DNA from: Macrophomina tecta
Lineage: Eukaryota; Ascomycota; Dothideomycetes; Botryosphaeriales; Botryosphaeriaceae
Assembly (NCBI GenBank): GCA_024180945.1
Contig: JAKSGN010000007.1
Location: 1,488,001-1,552,000, forward strand
DNA: 64,000 nucleotides
Direction: 5' to 3'
Of this stretch, positions 22,708-34,508 are shown one piece after another. A model generated the notes under the pieces. That model was not told the origin of the DNA and did no database searches. It saw only the letters and a program-made list of their open reading frames with translations. Position 1 is the first letter of the stretch, and every line of letters starts with the position of its first letter. Made by a program: the position numbers and the translations under genes.

Positions 22708-24700
22708 TCAGCTGTTCCGCTCAAGGGCCTCAATGTCGACAACCTGAGAATAACTGGTCAGTTCAACCACTTTGGGGATAGTAAGGCGCCTGTATACTCA
22801 CCTCCTTCACGGCCTCCGTCGTCAAAATCAGTGGGCTTTCCGGTTGTACACAGACGCTATCTTCAATACGAATAGCCAGGCCGCGGAAGTGGGCAGGCCA
22901 ACGTTCATCGTCCGGCACGTAGACACCCCTTAAGTTTAGAAGTTAGCAAGAGACAATTTGTGGAGTGGATTGAGTCCGCCTACGGTTCAACAGTGATGCA
23001 CTGGCCTGTCTGTAAATTCCTGTTACGGGGGAAGCCTGGGGAGTCATGCACGTCAAGGCCAATATAATGACCGAGATGATGGGGGAACAGGGTTTCCAAG
23101 GCCTGATTCATGATGAGCAGATGAAGCTTTCAATTGGATGGAAGGCGAGGGTATCGTACGTTGCCAGACATGTTGAAACCTAATTGCTTCAAACCATCTT
23201 TGAGCCCTTCACAGGCAATATTATGGAGTTTATCCAGGGACAGCCGTGCATCTTCTCGGCACAAGGAGACGCAGCTTCTCTGAACCTTGAGAACAACCTC
23301 GTAGAGATCTTTCTGTGCCGGCGTGAACTTGCCATTGATTGGCCACGTGCGAGTTATGTCAGTTATGTAGCCTCCGTATTCCTGGACTTAAGAGTTAGTC
23401 TGCTTGTCCGTTTGGCAGACACTCGCATTACTCACGCCTCCGGCATCCACAAGGACCATCTCTCCATCACTGTGACGGAAATCGGTTAGTATCTCGAGAC
23501 GGATGAAAGTGAACGTGATTGCGCCCATACTTTAGAACATTGTCGTTCCGGACATAGTGGATGCTCAAGCCGTTCTTCCCGCCGGCCACCACCGGGATAT
23601 AAGCAATGTTGTCGCAACCCATCATCTTGAAGCCAAAGTCCATATGCGCGTGGAGCTCCCGTTCGGTACTGAAGTCGTTCTTCATGGCGTGTGTGAAGGT
23701 TCGCGCAGACGCCTGACCTGCCTTGCGCATATTGCGGATCTCAGATTCGCTCTTAAACATGCGCAGATCATTCATGAATGGCCGGAGGGGTTTCACCGCA
23801 GACGGCGCAACAGCTTGCAAGGCCTTTGGGAAACCATTGTCCCCAGCATACATGGTTCCGCTCAAATACCTAGTAATGGCTGAGCGATGGTCGAGGCTTC
23901 GGGGCAAGTCTGTGAAGATGTGTTGGTTCCGGCGTATGATATCAGGTATTATTTTGCCAATATCTTTGACGGGTCCGGCCTGGGCTTATTTTCAGCATGG
24001 GCGGATCTGCTGGGCAAAACAGGCGCTTACTTCATCGGCATTGAAGACGTCAAGCGCAGCTTGTACCCCGGAGCGTGCGCCATCCCACATCTCTGCACGG
24101 GCATCTTTCGGCCTCACATAGAGATGGAAGATATGATCATCGCCGGAGCCAGTCTTCTCTAAACCACATCAGCCCAAGCTCTTCGGCATCCGGCATTCTC
24201 CAGTTTTACCTATCACAGCCAACGCCTCTGGTTCATTGAAGCCTGTGGCTATGCTTCAGCATTTGCATAGCGCAATTGGTATTCCAGGGGGGGTATACCG
24301 GTCAAATAGTAGAAGTCAGGGTCTTGGTGAAAGTCGTAGAACACGGCGCCGGAACGGTATTTCGTATCGGATGCGGCGAGGATGGCAGCGCTGTTCGGTG
24401 GCAGAGCTCGGGCGAGGGCGGCGCGGCGTTTGGCATATTCGAGGGCTGTGATTCCTGGAGTCACTTTCGTAATGCTGTCAGATTCGTGCCGGCGACCAGA
24501 CCAAACTGAAACTGCCAGGACTCACCTTCTCCGGCCTTGAGAAGATGCGGATGGGTCTCGTGCAGCGGCTGACCGAATTGGAGCTCAGCCGCCGAGACCA
24601 GGTTGCGGCGGGCGGGACATTGGCGGAAAGCGCGGTTGAAAAAGCGCGGGGCTGGGCTTCGTGCAGCAGCGCGCAGCACACGCAGACTGCTTCTGAACAT
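22708..24700 (-). CDS. icp55: intermediate cleaving peptidase 55, mitochondrial aminopeptidase P family
   Basis: Ten exons: 24700-24526, 24463-24299, 24242-24210, 24158-24031, 23979-23531, 23469-23436, 23381-23160, 23102-22984, 22928-22802 and 22743-22708, all phases consistent, total 495 aa. The N-terminus (MFRSSLRVLRAAARSPAPR) is an Arg-rich, acid-free mitochondrial targeting sequence. Then come an aminopeptidase P N-domain (TPGITALEYAKRRAALARAL, FYDFHQDPDFYYLTG) and an M24 pita-bread catalytic domain with both metal-binding Asp (LVDAGGEYGGYITDITRTW), the His of LFPHHLGHYIGLDVHD, and Glu residues of ITVEPG and AIRIEDSV. Icp55 removes one residue from many imported proteins after MPP cleavage, stabilising them. 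Eight of the nine introns are only about 50-73 nt. It is divergent from the sirtuin gene with 410 bp between start codons. Confidence 0.92.
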
Positions 24701-25110
24701 GATGGATGGATGCGGTGTTTGCTCGTTCACGCGGTGGAACGCGACGAGAAAGTGACAGGCTTATCGATAATGGGCGGCTTCTGATTCGCCGGGTCTGACG
24801 TCGGTTTGGGTCGAGTTGACGGCACCCGTCTCCCACCCGACCCCATCTGCTCGCTCACTGCTCACTTCCACACATAAAGCTCCATTCCCGCTCAGCTCAG
24901 GCCATCTAAAGCTGATCTGCAGTCAGATTCGCCAGCCTCTAGTCTGTCAGCTGTTGCCTGTTGCTTCTACATTTGCCTTCTAGTTGCCTTGTTGCGAACC
25001 GTTGTGGTCATCTCGCCGCAGCGCTTCTAGAGCTATAAATCCATCTGAAGTACCTTTCGTTTCGCTCCAGACAAACGGTCACCATTCCAGCCTTCCGTCC
25101 TTTTCTCAGG
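24701..25110. promoter_or_regulatory. bidirectional promoter icp55 / sirtuin
   Basis: 410 bp separate the two ATGs. A TATAAAT element at 25034-25040 lies about 71 nt upstream of the sirtuin start; no TATA was seen for icp55. CT-rich stretches near 24850-24960 are typical of fungal housekeeping promoters. Confidence 0.55.
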
Positions 25111-26136
25111 ATGGCCTCCACAGCGGCTGCTTCCGCTGCGGCCATCCCCGCCGCCGAGCTCGAATCCTTTCACAAGCACCTCCAATCCTCTAACCGCATC
25201 CTAGCCTTACTGGGAGCAGGCCTCTCCGCATCCTCCGGCCTACCTACCTTTCGTGGAGCTGGAGGGCTATGGCGCTCTCATGATGCCATGAGTCTTGCCA
25301 CCATGGACGCTTTCGAAGTAGACCCGGGCTTGGTGTGGCAATTCTACTCTTACCGGCGGCACATGGCATTGAAAGCAAGGCCCAACCGCGCCCACTTCGC
25401 CCTCGCCGAACTAGCGAAAAGGAAGCCAAACTTCCACGCCCTAAGCCAAAACGTCGACGGTCAGTCCCTTATCATACCGCCATCTTAAAGGTTCTCCGCA
25501 CACTCACTGTCTCGCCCCCCAGGCCTCTCCCAACGCGCCGGCCACCCGCCCTCGCAACTCCACCTCCTCCACGGCAACCTCTTCGACCTCAAATGCTCTT
25601 CCTTCTTCTGCACCTACACCGAGCAGAACAACTTCACTGACCCCCTCGTCCCCGCCCTCGCCATCCCCGCCGAACCCAGCACGCATGCCTCCATCGACCC
25701 AACCAGCAACTCCGCCCGGCTGTCCTCGCAACTCGAAATCGACGTCTCGGACCCCTCCACCCACCTCCCCGAAGTCCGCACGCGCGACCTGCCGCACTGT
25801 CCCTCCTGCAGGACCGGCCTGCTCCGGCCCGGCGTCGTGTGGTTCGGCGAGATGCTGCCCAAGGAGACCATCGCCTTCGCCGACGACTTCATCGGCGCCG
25901 CCGACCGCCTCGACCTGATCCTCGTCATCGGGACGAGCTCGACCGTGTATCCGGCAGCCGGCTATGTCGAGCGGGCGCGCGCCAAGGGCGCGCGCGTGGC
26001 CGTCATCAACGTCGAGCGGACGGATGCGCTGCGCGAGGGCGACTGGTTCTTCCAGGGGGATGCGGGCGAGGTAGTGCCGGAGCTGTTAAGGCCGGTGGTG
26101 GGGGAGGTTGAGGCTGGCGTCGAGGAGGGGCTATGA
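25111..26136 (+). CDS. SIRT5-type sirtuin (class III NAD-dependent lysine deacylase)
   Basis: Exons 25111-25459 and 25523-26136 (intron 63 nt) give 320 aa. The NAD-binding signature LLGAGLSASSGLPTFRGAGG starts at residue 33; catalytic His133 is in LHLLHGNLF. Two Cys pairs (KCSSFFC and HCPSCRTG) bind the structural zinc, and GVVWFGEMLP, VIGTSSTVYPAAGY and INVERT complete the Rossmann fold. WQFYSYRRHM carries the Tyr-x-x-Arg pair (Tyr79, Arg82) that in human SIRT5 recognises succinyl, malonyl and glutaryl groups, so desuccinylase/demalonylase activity is the best guess. The alanine-rich N-terminus is short and only weakly mitochondrial. About 40 residues between the zinc pairs form a longer insert than usual. 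Confidence 0.9.
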
Positions 26137-27177
26137 GGGGGAGAGGTTGAGAGGGAGAATGGGAGAGTGGACGGGGTTTGGTTGGAAGGGTTGGGGGATA
26201 GAGTTTATCTCTTTTATGCCATTTTCGGATGTTTGGGCCCCGGTTAGGATTGAGTAAACGACAGTAACGAAGACTATGAGCGGCGATGCGAAGAGTCTGG
26301 TCCAGCATTTTTAAGGGGCGTGAATGTCGGTCTCAACGGTCGTTCGGTAGCGTCGAAAGTCCCCCGGTTTATGTAATCGAAAATCTTGTATACGGTATGA
26401 AATCGCAATCCTGGGGTCGATCGAATTCAATTCATGTCATGAGTGGAGCCAGCTGCATGGATTATGACGCCTCAATCCTGAATGACAAAATCTGCTTCTT
26501 GGCTACTACGGGAGATCGTGTCATGGGTATGGAGCGTAAAATTTAAGTAACTAACTGTTGCTTTGAAAGTAGCGGACAGCGTGGGAACTCCCAAGGAAAA
26601 AGCATCTCTCCCATTTGCTAATCCATCAGGTGAGACCCTTCTCTCCCTTTCTCCTAGGTATCTCAAGCTAACATATGATAGCTCATGGACCAGTGAGCGT
26701 GATGACCGTATGAATGAAAGCACCAACGATCAATGAACGCCACTAACCATAATCCGAGGACTGGCTAAATGACAGGTATCCCTCCCTTTCAAAACGATAT
26801 TTCAAGTAGACCATAACACCAAGGGGTCCAAAACAAAAAAAAAAAAAAAAAAGCACTCAATCTCGCGAAGAAGTGAGCGTGTTGTGCAGAGCGTCAACAT
26901 TGTCATCAATAAAGCTGAACCGACGGAAATAAAGAAGAATGCGGAGGGACTTTGAACCCGTACTTGCGCCGAAACACGCTTTCGCCGTTTTCATTTGATC
27001 TTTTGGTTCCAGTCCCTTTTCGAAAATGAAGTTCCGTGGTATTGTGTCCCAAGTTCGCCAGATGCATCAGCGTAATGATGCGATGCGGACGAATCCGTTA
27101 AGCCTAAGCGCCGTTATAGATGATGCCCAAGTGTTGTTCGTTTGAAGTATGATACATGATGTCTCAATGGAATGCGA
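26137..27177. other. convergent 1.0 kb spacer
   Basis: Lies between the 3' ends of the sirtuin (+) and yap1 (-). It contains an A18 run at 26835-26852. No gene supported; part is presumably 3' UTR on both sides. Confidence 0.5.
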
Positions 27178-29168
27178 TCATGCCTTGTCAGGCAATCTCT
27201 TGAGCGCAGCTTCGACATCCTTGCTGTCGACAACAACACCACTCTCAGAACAACGAGCCTTGGCCCGCAGTTCCGTGCAAAGACCATCGATATCGATCGT
27301 GCCGTCCTTGAAGTCTGGGCGAGTCTGAAGCTTGTCCCTGTGTGGTTGTTAGTGTCGACTACTTTGGATGCGGTATCGAATGGTGGATACTTACCAGATC
27401 TTGTGGCAGCTGAGAAGCGAGTTTGGATCATCACCAGGAACAACTTCTTCATCGCCATCCTGGACCTTTTCAATGCTCTCCACGGGGTTCGACTTAGAAG
27501 TCCCAGGGCTTTGGTTGTCAAAGTTGAAGGGGCTGCCAAAGTCCGCAGTTGGGAATGCATCGTTGAAGAAGCCTCCGGTAAAATCACCCTCGCCAACAAC
27601 GGCAGCCTGGGACTCGCGGTAGTCGCCAAAAAGCGTCGGGTTGAATTGATTGTTGTTTTGAGAGGCCAGCCAATCAATGCCGAAGCTGTCGGTTGAATTG
27701 GAATGTGCGGCCGCGGAAGCTGGCGTGCCGTTAGATCGGGACATGGCGCGAGGGACTGGGTTGCGAGGATTGCCACAGGCCATGTTCAACTTCTCGCAGA
27801 AGCTCGTCTCACCTTCGGTAACCGTACAAGAGAATCCCTCGCCATGGTGGTCGTTTGATTTGTCATTGCTGGGTGAGTTGTGACTCGGCTCTGGCGAAGT
27901 GCCGCACGATGAGTTGGCACCGTATTGCGACACAGAGGAAGCAGACGGAGAGTCATTGGTGGAGTTGGAATGACTGTTGAATTGGAACACGCGCTGGGGG
28001 CCAGTCGAGCTTGAAGTGCTGCCACGTGCACTGGAAGGACCATGAGAAACACCATTCAGGCTGGGAGAGGTGTACGTGTCAGATCCGGAAGCAGGGGACG
28101 CCTTATCCGACCGTGCGCCGTTGTGCTGGCTAGTTGGGCTAACGCTCCGTCCGGCGCTGCTTTGGCGTGCGAGAACACCGGGGACGGAATTCTGGTTTGC
28201 TGCCTTGGCTGTAGTTGGGCTGCTCTTATCGCCGCTCGCAAGGGATCCACTGTTGAAGATCTGAGATCCAGGAAGAGCACCAAAACGAGAGAACTCAAAC
28301 TGGAAATTGCTGGACGGGGGAGAGTTGTGGGATAACAGCGAAGGAAAGCCGGAGGGGGCTGTTGGCCTGGAAATGCCAGTGCTGTTGAGCGACAGACGCT
28401 TGCGGTACTCACGGAGCTCCATCTGGAGTCTTTCCACTTGAGCCCGGAGTAGGCCATTCTCGTGATTTGCAGCGTCGGAGGCCTTCTGCAGCTCCGTGAC
28501 CTTGCTTTCCAAGTCCTTCAAGTGCTTCTCTTTCCGTTCCCTGAAAGCTCTCTGAGCGGCTCTGTTCTGAGCTTTACGTTTCTTTTGAAAGTCAGTTTCA
28601 GCCCTCGTGAGCAAGCGGAAGTACTCACGGTTGTCGGCTCAGAAGTCAGGGGCTTCCTGCCGGGTTTCTTGGCGGTCTTGTCTTCACCTTCTCTGCGCTT
28701 GCCACCACCTTCTCCATCCTCGTCGTGGTCGTCTGCTGGGCTCTTTCGCTTGTCGCCAGTCTCGGTGTCGTCATCAGCAGAACGCTGAGTCGGCGATTTA
28801 CTTTGACCCTGTTGGTTCTGGTCGCCGGGCAGGCTGCCGATAAGCAAGTCGCTGGTGTCATTGGGATCGAATTCAAACGTTCCGTCTCCATCGAGAAAGT
28901 CGGCATAGGGGCTCTCGTCGAGGTTGAAGTTGCCGAAGTCTGCAGCGGAGCCGTCTGGCGGGAAGAATGTGGGGTCGAGACCGTCGAGAGAAAAAGGTTG
29001 TTGCTGGCTGGCGTCGGACGGTTTTGCGGAGTGGCCAGCGGGGAAGTTGGACGACTTGACCGGATGACCGTTCGGATTGTTGGAGTTGAGAGCAGCCATC
29101 AGGAGATCCTGCTGGTTGGGAGAGAGGTAGAGGTGGGAGTTGAATTGGTTGTTGGTGGTGCCCGCCAT
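27178..29168 (-). CDS. yap1: AP-1-like bZIP transcription factor (Yap1 type)
   Basis: Three exons (29168-28629, 28581-27395, 27337-27178) give 628 aa. The start MAGTTNNQFNSHLYLSPNQQ is chosen because it matches the usual Yap1 opening; an in-frame extension upstream is unconserved in character. The basic region KRKAQNRAAQRAFRERKEKH begins exactly at exon 2 (residue 181), followed by a leucine zipper. The PAP1 region contains an n-CRD (TSFCEKLNMACGNPRNPVP) and the protein ends with a c-CRD (LCTELRAKARCSESGVVV). Known role in the family: disulphides between these Cys clusters mask a nuclear export signal under oxidant stress, so the factor stays in the nucleus and induces thioredoxin, glutathione, catalase and efflux-pump genes. 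Intron 1 is only 47 nt and splits the DNA-binding domain boundary. The PDR transporter at 34.5 kb is a plausible target. Confidence 0.93.
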
Positions 29169-30476
29169 TGCAACAGTTGAAACCGCGGAGCGGAGGCGAC
29201 GTGAGCGGGCAATGTGGTCGGCGGCGGCGCCGTTATTGATGATATGGCAGGTGCGGCCCAGAAGCAATGCGACAGCGATGGGATGACTGGCTCCCGGCAA
29301 CTAGTGTCTGCGCAAGGCGACAAGGTGGCTGGATCGAATAGACAGCGCCCTGCGTCGGTCTTGGGGCTGGTGTTAGTGACGAGGGTCAAAGCCACGGTGC
29401 GGGAAAGCAAGGACTGCTGTCGCCTGGCGCATGGCAGGCGGGAGGGGAGCGCAGGCATGCTCTGGCCTCAAGCGGCGCGATGCAGCAGTAGAAAAGTCAC
29501 AATGATGAAAGGTCGGGCGGGCGAGGCTGCTGGGGCTGGCGGGCTCACCTCCGGCTTCCCTAGGACCCTGCAGACCACGCACTCTTTCCGGCTCGGCGGG
29601 ACTGTTGCGACGTTCTCACGACACGGATTTGAGGCGACGGCAGGACAGGTTGCGGATGTTGCGGATGGATGCGAGGTGAAGGTGGCTCGGAGGGGATGGG
29701 TCGGTAGCGCAAGTCAGATCAGATTGTTCTGGGCCGCATGAGGAGTAGTGCAAAGCCCCCGCCGTTCCAGTAAAGCCGCCGAGGCGCTTCCGCAGCTGGG
29801 ATTGGTGGATAAGAGGGTGATCAGTCGAGGCACGAGTGCGGGCGGGAACGTGATGGAAGGCGAACTCGGCTTCGGCCACCTGGAGTCTTGGGCTGCTTAT
29901 GAATCAAGTGGCACCGGCTTTTCGAGCAGCGTAGTAATAAGGCTGAGAGGCTGCAGAATGCTTCGATTCGCCGTTAGCCAACGCGTCACAGTCACAGTCA
30001 GACTGCACGTACGCCGAAAATGCCGTCGCGTACTGGCGGCATCGCCCGCTGGCGGCCCTCTTTCTGACATCACTTCGCCGTTTTCGCAGGCAGTGCTGCG
30101 CCGCGACTCAGGGAGCCTGGCGGTGGAGGGCCTCGCATGGCTCCGTAGCGCGCAGGAGCGGAACACGATTCGGTGCCCCAGGCAGAAACGACTACTAGTC
30201 CAGCCTAGCCAGTCGACCTAACGGCGGCCAAATTCGTGTTCCACGTGATCGGGCCCGAGCGTTTCGGGTGCTCTTATCGATCGGATTCGCGTCTGACAGC
30301 GCGCGCTGTTGCCACGCTCTGTTCCTGACCTGACCGCCAACGCGCTCCACACACTCCTCCGGCATTCCCGCTGCCACCCCCGTCGCGGCCAAGCCAAGCC
30401 CTACTTCCCCTCCGCAAGCGGTAACGTGTGTCTGCAGCAAGCCTTTGCGCGCCGCACGTTCTAGCCACTAAACACC
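29169..30476. promoter_or_regulatory. divergent promoter region yap1 / spf30
   Basis: 1.3 kb between the two start codons, GC-rich, without a supportable gene. It must contain a long yap1 leader or promoter, since stress regulators often have extended upstream regions. No specific site was identified with confidence. Confidence 0.45.
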
Positions 30477-31441
30477 ATGAGTAGCGCCATCCAGGAGCTG
30501 GAAGAGTCCGTCAAGGACTTCGCCAAGCAGGTCAGGCCTCCCGCTGCCTCTCGCTCCTCCTAAACTCCCACTAACATGCCTTCAGCTCGAGGACACAAAT
30601 GCGAAGCTGGAGGTGGAACCCGACAACACCGGGCTCCTCGAGCTCAGGGCAGAGCTAGAGTCCGGCATCGAAACCTTCAGGGCCTTGCTTGAGGAAGAGA
30701 AGGCGCGTGCCCCCGCCCCGAAGGCCCCGTCGCCGCCAGCCGTCAAGGAGAAGTGGTCCAGGGAGAATCACCCGGCCTTCAAGAAACCCGCTCCGCCGCC
30801 TGCCGATGATGAGCCCGCAGCGCCTGTCACCTACAAGGTCAACGATATTGTGCTTGCGAAGTGGAAGTCTGGCGACAAGTCCTTCTACCCGGCCAAAATC
30901 TTGAGCATCACCGGCTCCTCGACTGCTCCCAACTATCACATCAAGTTCACCCAGTACAACGATACTGAGACGCTTGCCGCCCACGAAATCAAGCCGATCT
31001 CGAACGATTCTAAGAAGCGCAAGGCTGATGGCTCTCCAGTCACACCCACAACACCCACTACCCCTGCCACATCAGGCGTTATCTCAGCTGCCGCAGACAT
31101 CAACCCTGCTCTCGCCAGTCAAGTGAGGAAGGAGCCAAGCAAGGTCAGCGATGGACCTCCTAAGCCGGCCAAGATTCCCCGTAAGGTCAAGGCGAATAAG
31201 GAGCTGGAGTCGAACAAAAACAAGTGGCAGCAGTTTGCTGCTTCGGGCAAGGGCATGAAGAAGAAGGAAAGCATGTTTCGCACCGGATCTAGTGTTACCG
31301 CTCGCGGTGAGTTCTGCTCTGTTCTGGTAGAAGGCCTGGTTCTGACAGTATCTAGTTGGCTTCACGGGCTCTGGCCAGGAAATGCGCAAAGACCCTACCC
31401 GTAGCCGTCATATCTACCAACCGCAGGACGACGAGGAGTGA
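30477..31441 (+). CDS. spf30: tudor-domain splicing factor (SPF30/SMNDC1-like)
   Basis: Three exons (30477-30530, 30586-31306, 31356-31441) give 286 aa. The first exon encodes only 18 residues (MSSAIQELEESVKDFAKQ), continuing a coiled coil into exon 2. A tudor domain spans about residues 100-157 (YKVNDIVLAKWKSGDKSFYP, then ILSITGSSTAPNYHIKF). Tudor aromatic-cage residues (Trp, Tyr, Phe) are present. The rest is Lys/Pro-rich, and the C-terminus KMFRTG-type region runs into VGFTGSGQEMRKDPTRSRHI. This matches the fungal version of survival-motor-neuron-related splicing factor 30, which binds symmetrically dimethylated Sm proteins and helps tri-snRNP join the spliceosome. Both introns are about 50 nt. 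Nuclear. Confidence 0.85.
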
Positions 31442-34400
31442 AGGCTTTCGGGTTTTGGAGACAGGAGTTGGTTTGGCGAATGGAGTCTGGATAAGCGGGG
31501 CAGGGCATAAGAATCCCACGAGTATCCCAAATTACTGCTGCACTAGGGTTGATGCTAATCCGTGGTTGCAAAGCCTAGGGCACTTGACTACATAGGTGCA
31601 TGATTGTGAGAGTACCACCGTCATGTGGATACGGACCAGTCACGAACTTGAAGCATGTTCGACTATACCATAAGGTCCAGGCAGATACAGAAAAAAAAAA
31701 GCACTTAAGTCAAAATTGTTGTGGTCTTGCGGAGAGGATCCGTCGTTCTAACAGGCATCATCCGTGTCAATTAGGTGCGCTCACCCGATATCGGCCAACA
31801 CAGTCCTCTTGCCCATGTCAATGGGCCTTCAGACTAGTCACTCGCGTCCTCATACCACTCTTGACTCGAGTATCACACTGGCTATCAGCGACCCAGGGCA
31901 CCTCAACACCTGATGAATATATCAGCTGCTCGGCTGCCACGTCGTACCGGTCTCTATGCATGTTACCGCATTGTGCATACACCTACTACGAGATTAGATT
32001 CCAAAGGATTGCAACCCACCCGCGATTATTATATGAAGTCGAGGCGTGCGTCTGCATGAACGTGTACAGGGAGCTGTATGCACTCAGGTCCAGATGAACG
32101 CTCCAACTACCGATCTCGATGTTGCAATGCTTCTGACACTGGCCTTGCGGTGGAAACCTATTGATGATCAGTGACTCGACTTCCCAAGCTGCTCAAGCAC
32201 CATGACGATACGAACCTGCATCCAATTAAACCCAATTCGCTCAGCACACTTCGGCAGACCAGTGTGCGCCAAAGTAGTGCCAACAGGCAGTCTTTCGTCA
32301 TATGTCAGTGGCGTGGCAACAGGGGAACGGATACAAAGCGGCGTGCCATCACATCGCAACTTGATCCTGGCACACGAGGTGTTCTTCGCTGCCCCTCGAT
32401 CCAGTAATCTGACCAATTCAGCTTTGTAGCGGCGCCTTGCATTTTCTGCTTGTCTCTACTCTCCGGCATCCCTTGAGAGACATGAGACGGCAGATGCTTT
32501 GTTTGACCCATTACTTGTCACGTTCCTGTCATCATTTCTCGGATGATCGTAGCTTCATCTTAAACAATGATGATAAGCGCAGCAAAACATAGCGGCCTAC
32601 GAGGAAGAGAAAAGCTTGTTCTGTCTAAGGAACTCAGCAAGGCTTCTCTCGCTAACGCACGGGCTACATACCGTCTTCCATCAGATTTTAAGCCCTGCAC
32701 ACGTCTACAACGTCTCTTTCTCATGCGTTCGTCGAGCTGCGCAAAGGACTTCAAGGTCAGGAAGGATTGCCGCCAAAACTTCGAATTAACTATTCCCTCT
32801 CCAAGCTCCCATATGCGTTTTGATATACAAGTCATAGCTGGAGGAAACTATTCAACAACAAGTCACAAGCGATGGTGGTGTAGTTGGTTTATCACGTCAG
32901 TCTAACAAATTAATGCAAGAAATTGCCGCAGATTGCAGCAAGAAGCAGCTCTTGTTAGGTCACTGAAGGTCCTGGGTTCAAGTCCCGGCCGTCGTATGAC
33001 ACAGTTATCGGTTTCTTTTGCCTGTGGAGCGTGCTGTTGATGGTGGTGGTGTGGACGCGGTGAAAATTTTTGGTCAGGGGTATGGGGCGGTACTATTTCG
33101 GCCTTCGAACAGCGACGGAACCCTTGGTTGGAGAAAAATACGCTCTGAAGTAGCCTTGGAAGGATTGATTGATTTGAGTGTATAAACGGCGTCGTGTAGA
33201 AGAAGTGTTGGCGACAGAGATATTCTATTCTACCGTATTATCATCTGAACGCTTGTCTTCACCAAACTTTTAGCAAGTTTTTCAGACTCTGATGTCTGGA
33301 CGTATTTTGCAGTTCCTGAAGTAGCTACGCTTGCTGGTGCGACATTCACGTTGTCAACTTGGATGCGGAAGAAGCGACGCCTCTCGTTAGAGAGCATGTA
33401 ATGGCATATGACTGTGTCAAATGCTAATCCCGCCTTAGCTTTCGCTTCAGGCAACGTTTTAGCCCTTACGGCAGTCGAAGATATTCAATAGCCGAATTTG
33501 AACATGCAATCTAAACGAACACTGTTGGTGAAAAAGCATAGCCATTGAAGGGATGGAATCGAGTTGATGCGGATGGTCCAACTTCCCATGCGCTTATTCA
33601 CAGATGATGAAGACGGATCCCTTTTCTCTTTTTGTTTCTTTTTGGAAAATGTTCCTGGGTCTTAGCTTTGCAGGAATGGTACGGGGAATAGAAAGTGAAA
33701 GAACACATCTAAATATGGCGGACCGAAGGCGCGAATGAAGCGGAGGATTATCCATCCGGCTCGGACTTCACGGAGCGAGGAAACGGCGAAGCGGGACGGG
33801 GACGGCCGTGTCTAGGCCCGAAAGGGAGCGATCGCATCGATCAGATGGGCTTGCCAAGCGTGCGATCCTGCTGTCGATCGCGCCTATTTCGACGTTCGAC
33901 AGCGCGTCAAGAACCTTCCAGGAGCTTGACTGCAATCTAGCAGCTGGGCGGCATCATCGATCGTTGCTTTTCACGAGGCTCTGGTGGAAGTCTCATGTTG
34001 ATACGGACGAGACGGCATGCTGATTTGCCCGGGGCTCGGACACGGGGTGGCTGCAGAAGCACCGAAAGAAGTGGGTGGTGAGGTCAGGCTGCTTTCGTCG
34101 CAGTGACGCAATGCAGCTTCTTTCATCTGCATCCTTCCAAACAGCCGCCGGCAGTGGCACCCTGTAGGACGTGTCGAAACGCAGGCCAGTTGCACGTCTC
34201 CCTGCCTGCCAAGTCGCCGTTCTCCGCGTCCATCTCCCATTTCGCGCTCTCGGTGCTCGGCTTTCTGGCAGTTCCGTTGTGGGATGACATCGTTGTTGAC
34301 AGAGGGCCGTCGCAATGGCTGGCGCACGGCCGCCTCCAAATGGCGATAACTTGCTGGCGTAGTGCCCATGGGGATCGCCGCCAGCTGCCAGCGGCCCCTC

Positions 34401-34508
34401 GTCTTGCTACATTAATCTGTGACTCGCTACAACCTGCACCATTTGTTCCTTTATTTGCTGCCCTGAGTCCTCTCCTGGCTCTCCCACACTCTCAACCATC
34501 GCCCAGCC
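31442..34508. other. gene-poor 3.1 kb upstream of the PDR transporter
   Basis: No protein-coding gene supported; frames are short and overlapping. It contains an A10 run near 31690 and a tRNA-like fragment near 32947-32995 (listed separately). The last kilobase, rich in CpG and GATCG-type motifs, is presumably the transporter promoter. Confidence 0.5.
32947..32995 (+). other. tRNA-like fragment (A-box-like plus B-box)
   Basis: A perfect T-arm is visible: stem CTGGG, loop TTCAAGT, stem CCCGG (32972-32988), containing the RNA polymerase III B-box GGTTCAAGTCC. Just upstream, AGCTCTTGTTAGG (32947-32959) resembles a D-arm/A-box. There is no anticodon arm between them and the flanks do not pair as an acceptor stem. 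It is therefore a truncated tRNA, or the head of a tRNA-derived SINE, rather than a functional tRNA gene. Confidence 0.4.

Noticed and set aside
29169..29300. In-frame upstream start for yap1
   Set aside because: The extra 44 residues do not resemble the Yap1 N-terminus, whereas the chosen ATG does.
32947..32995. Functional tRNA gene
   Set aside because: No anticodon arm and no pairing acceptor stem; kept only as a tRNA-like fragment.
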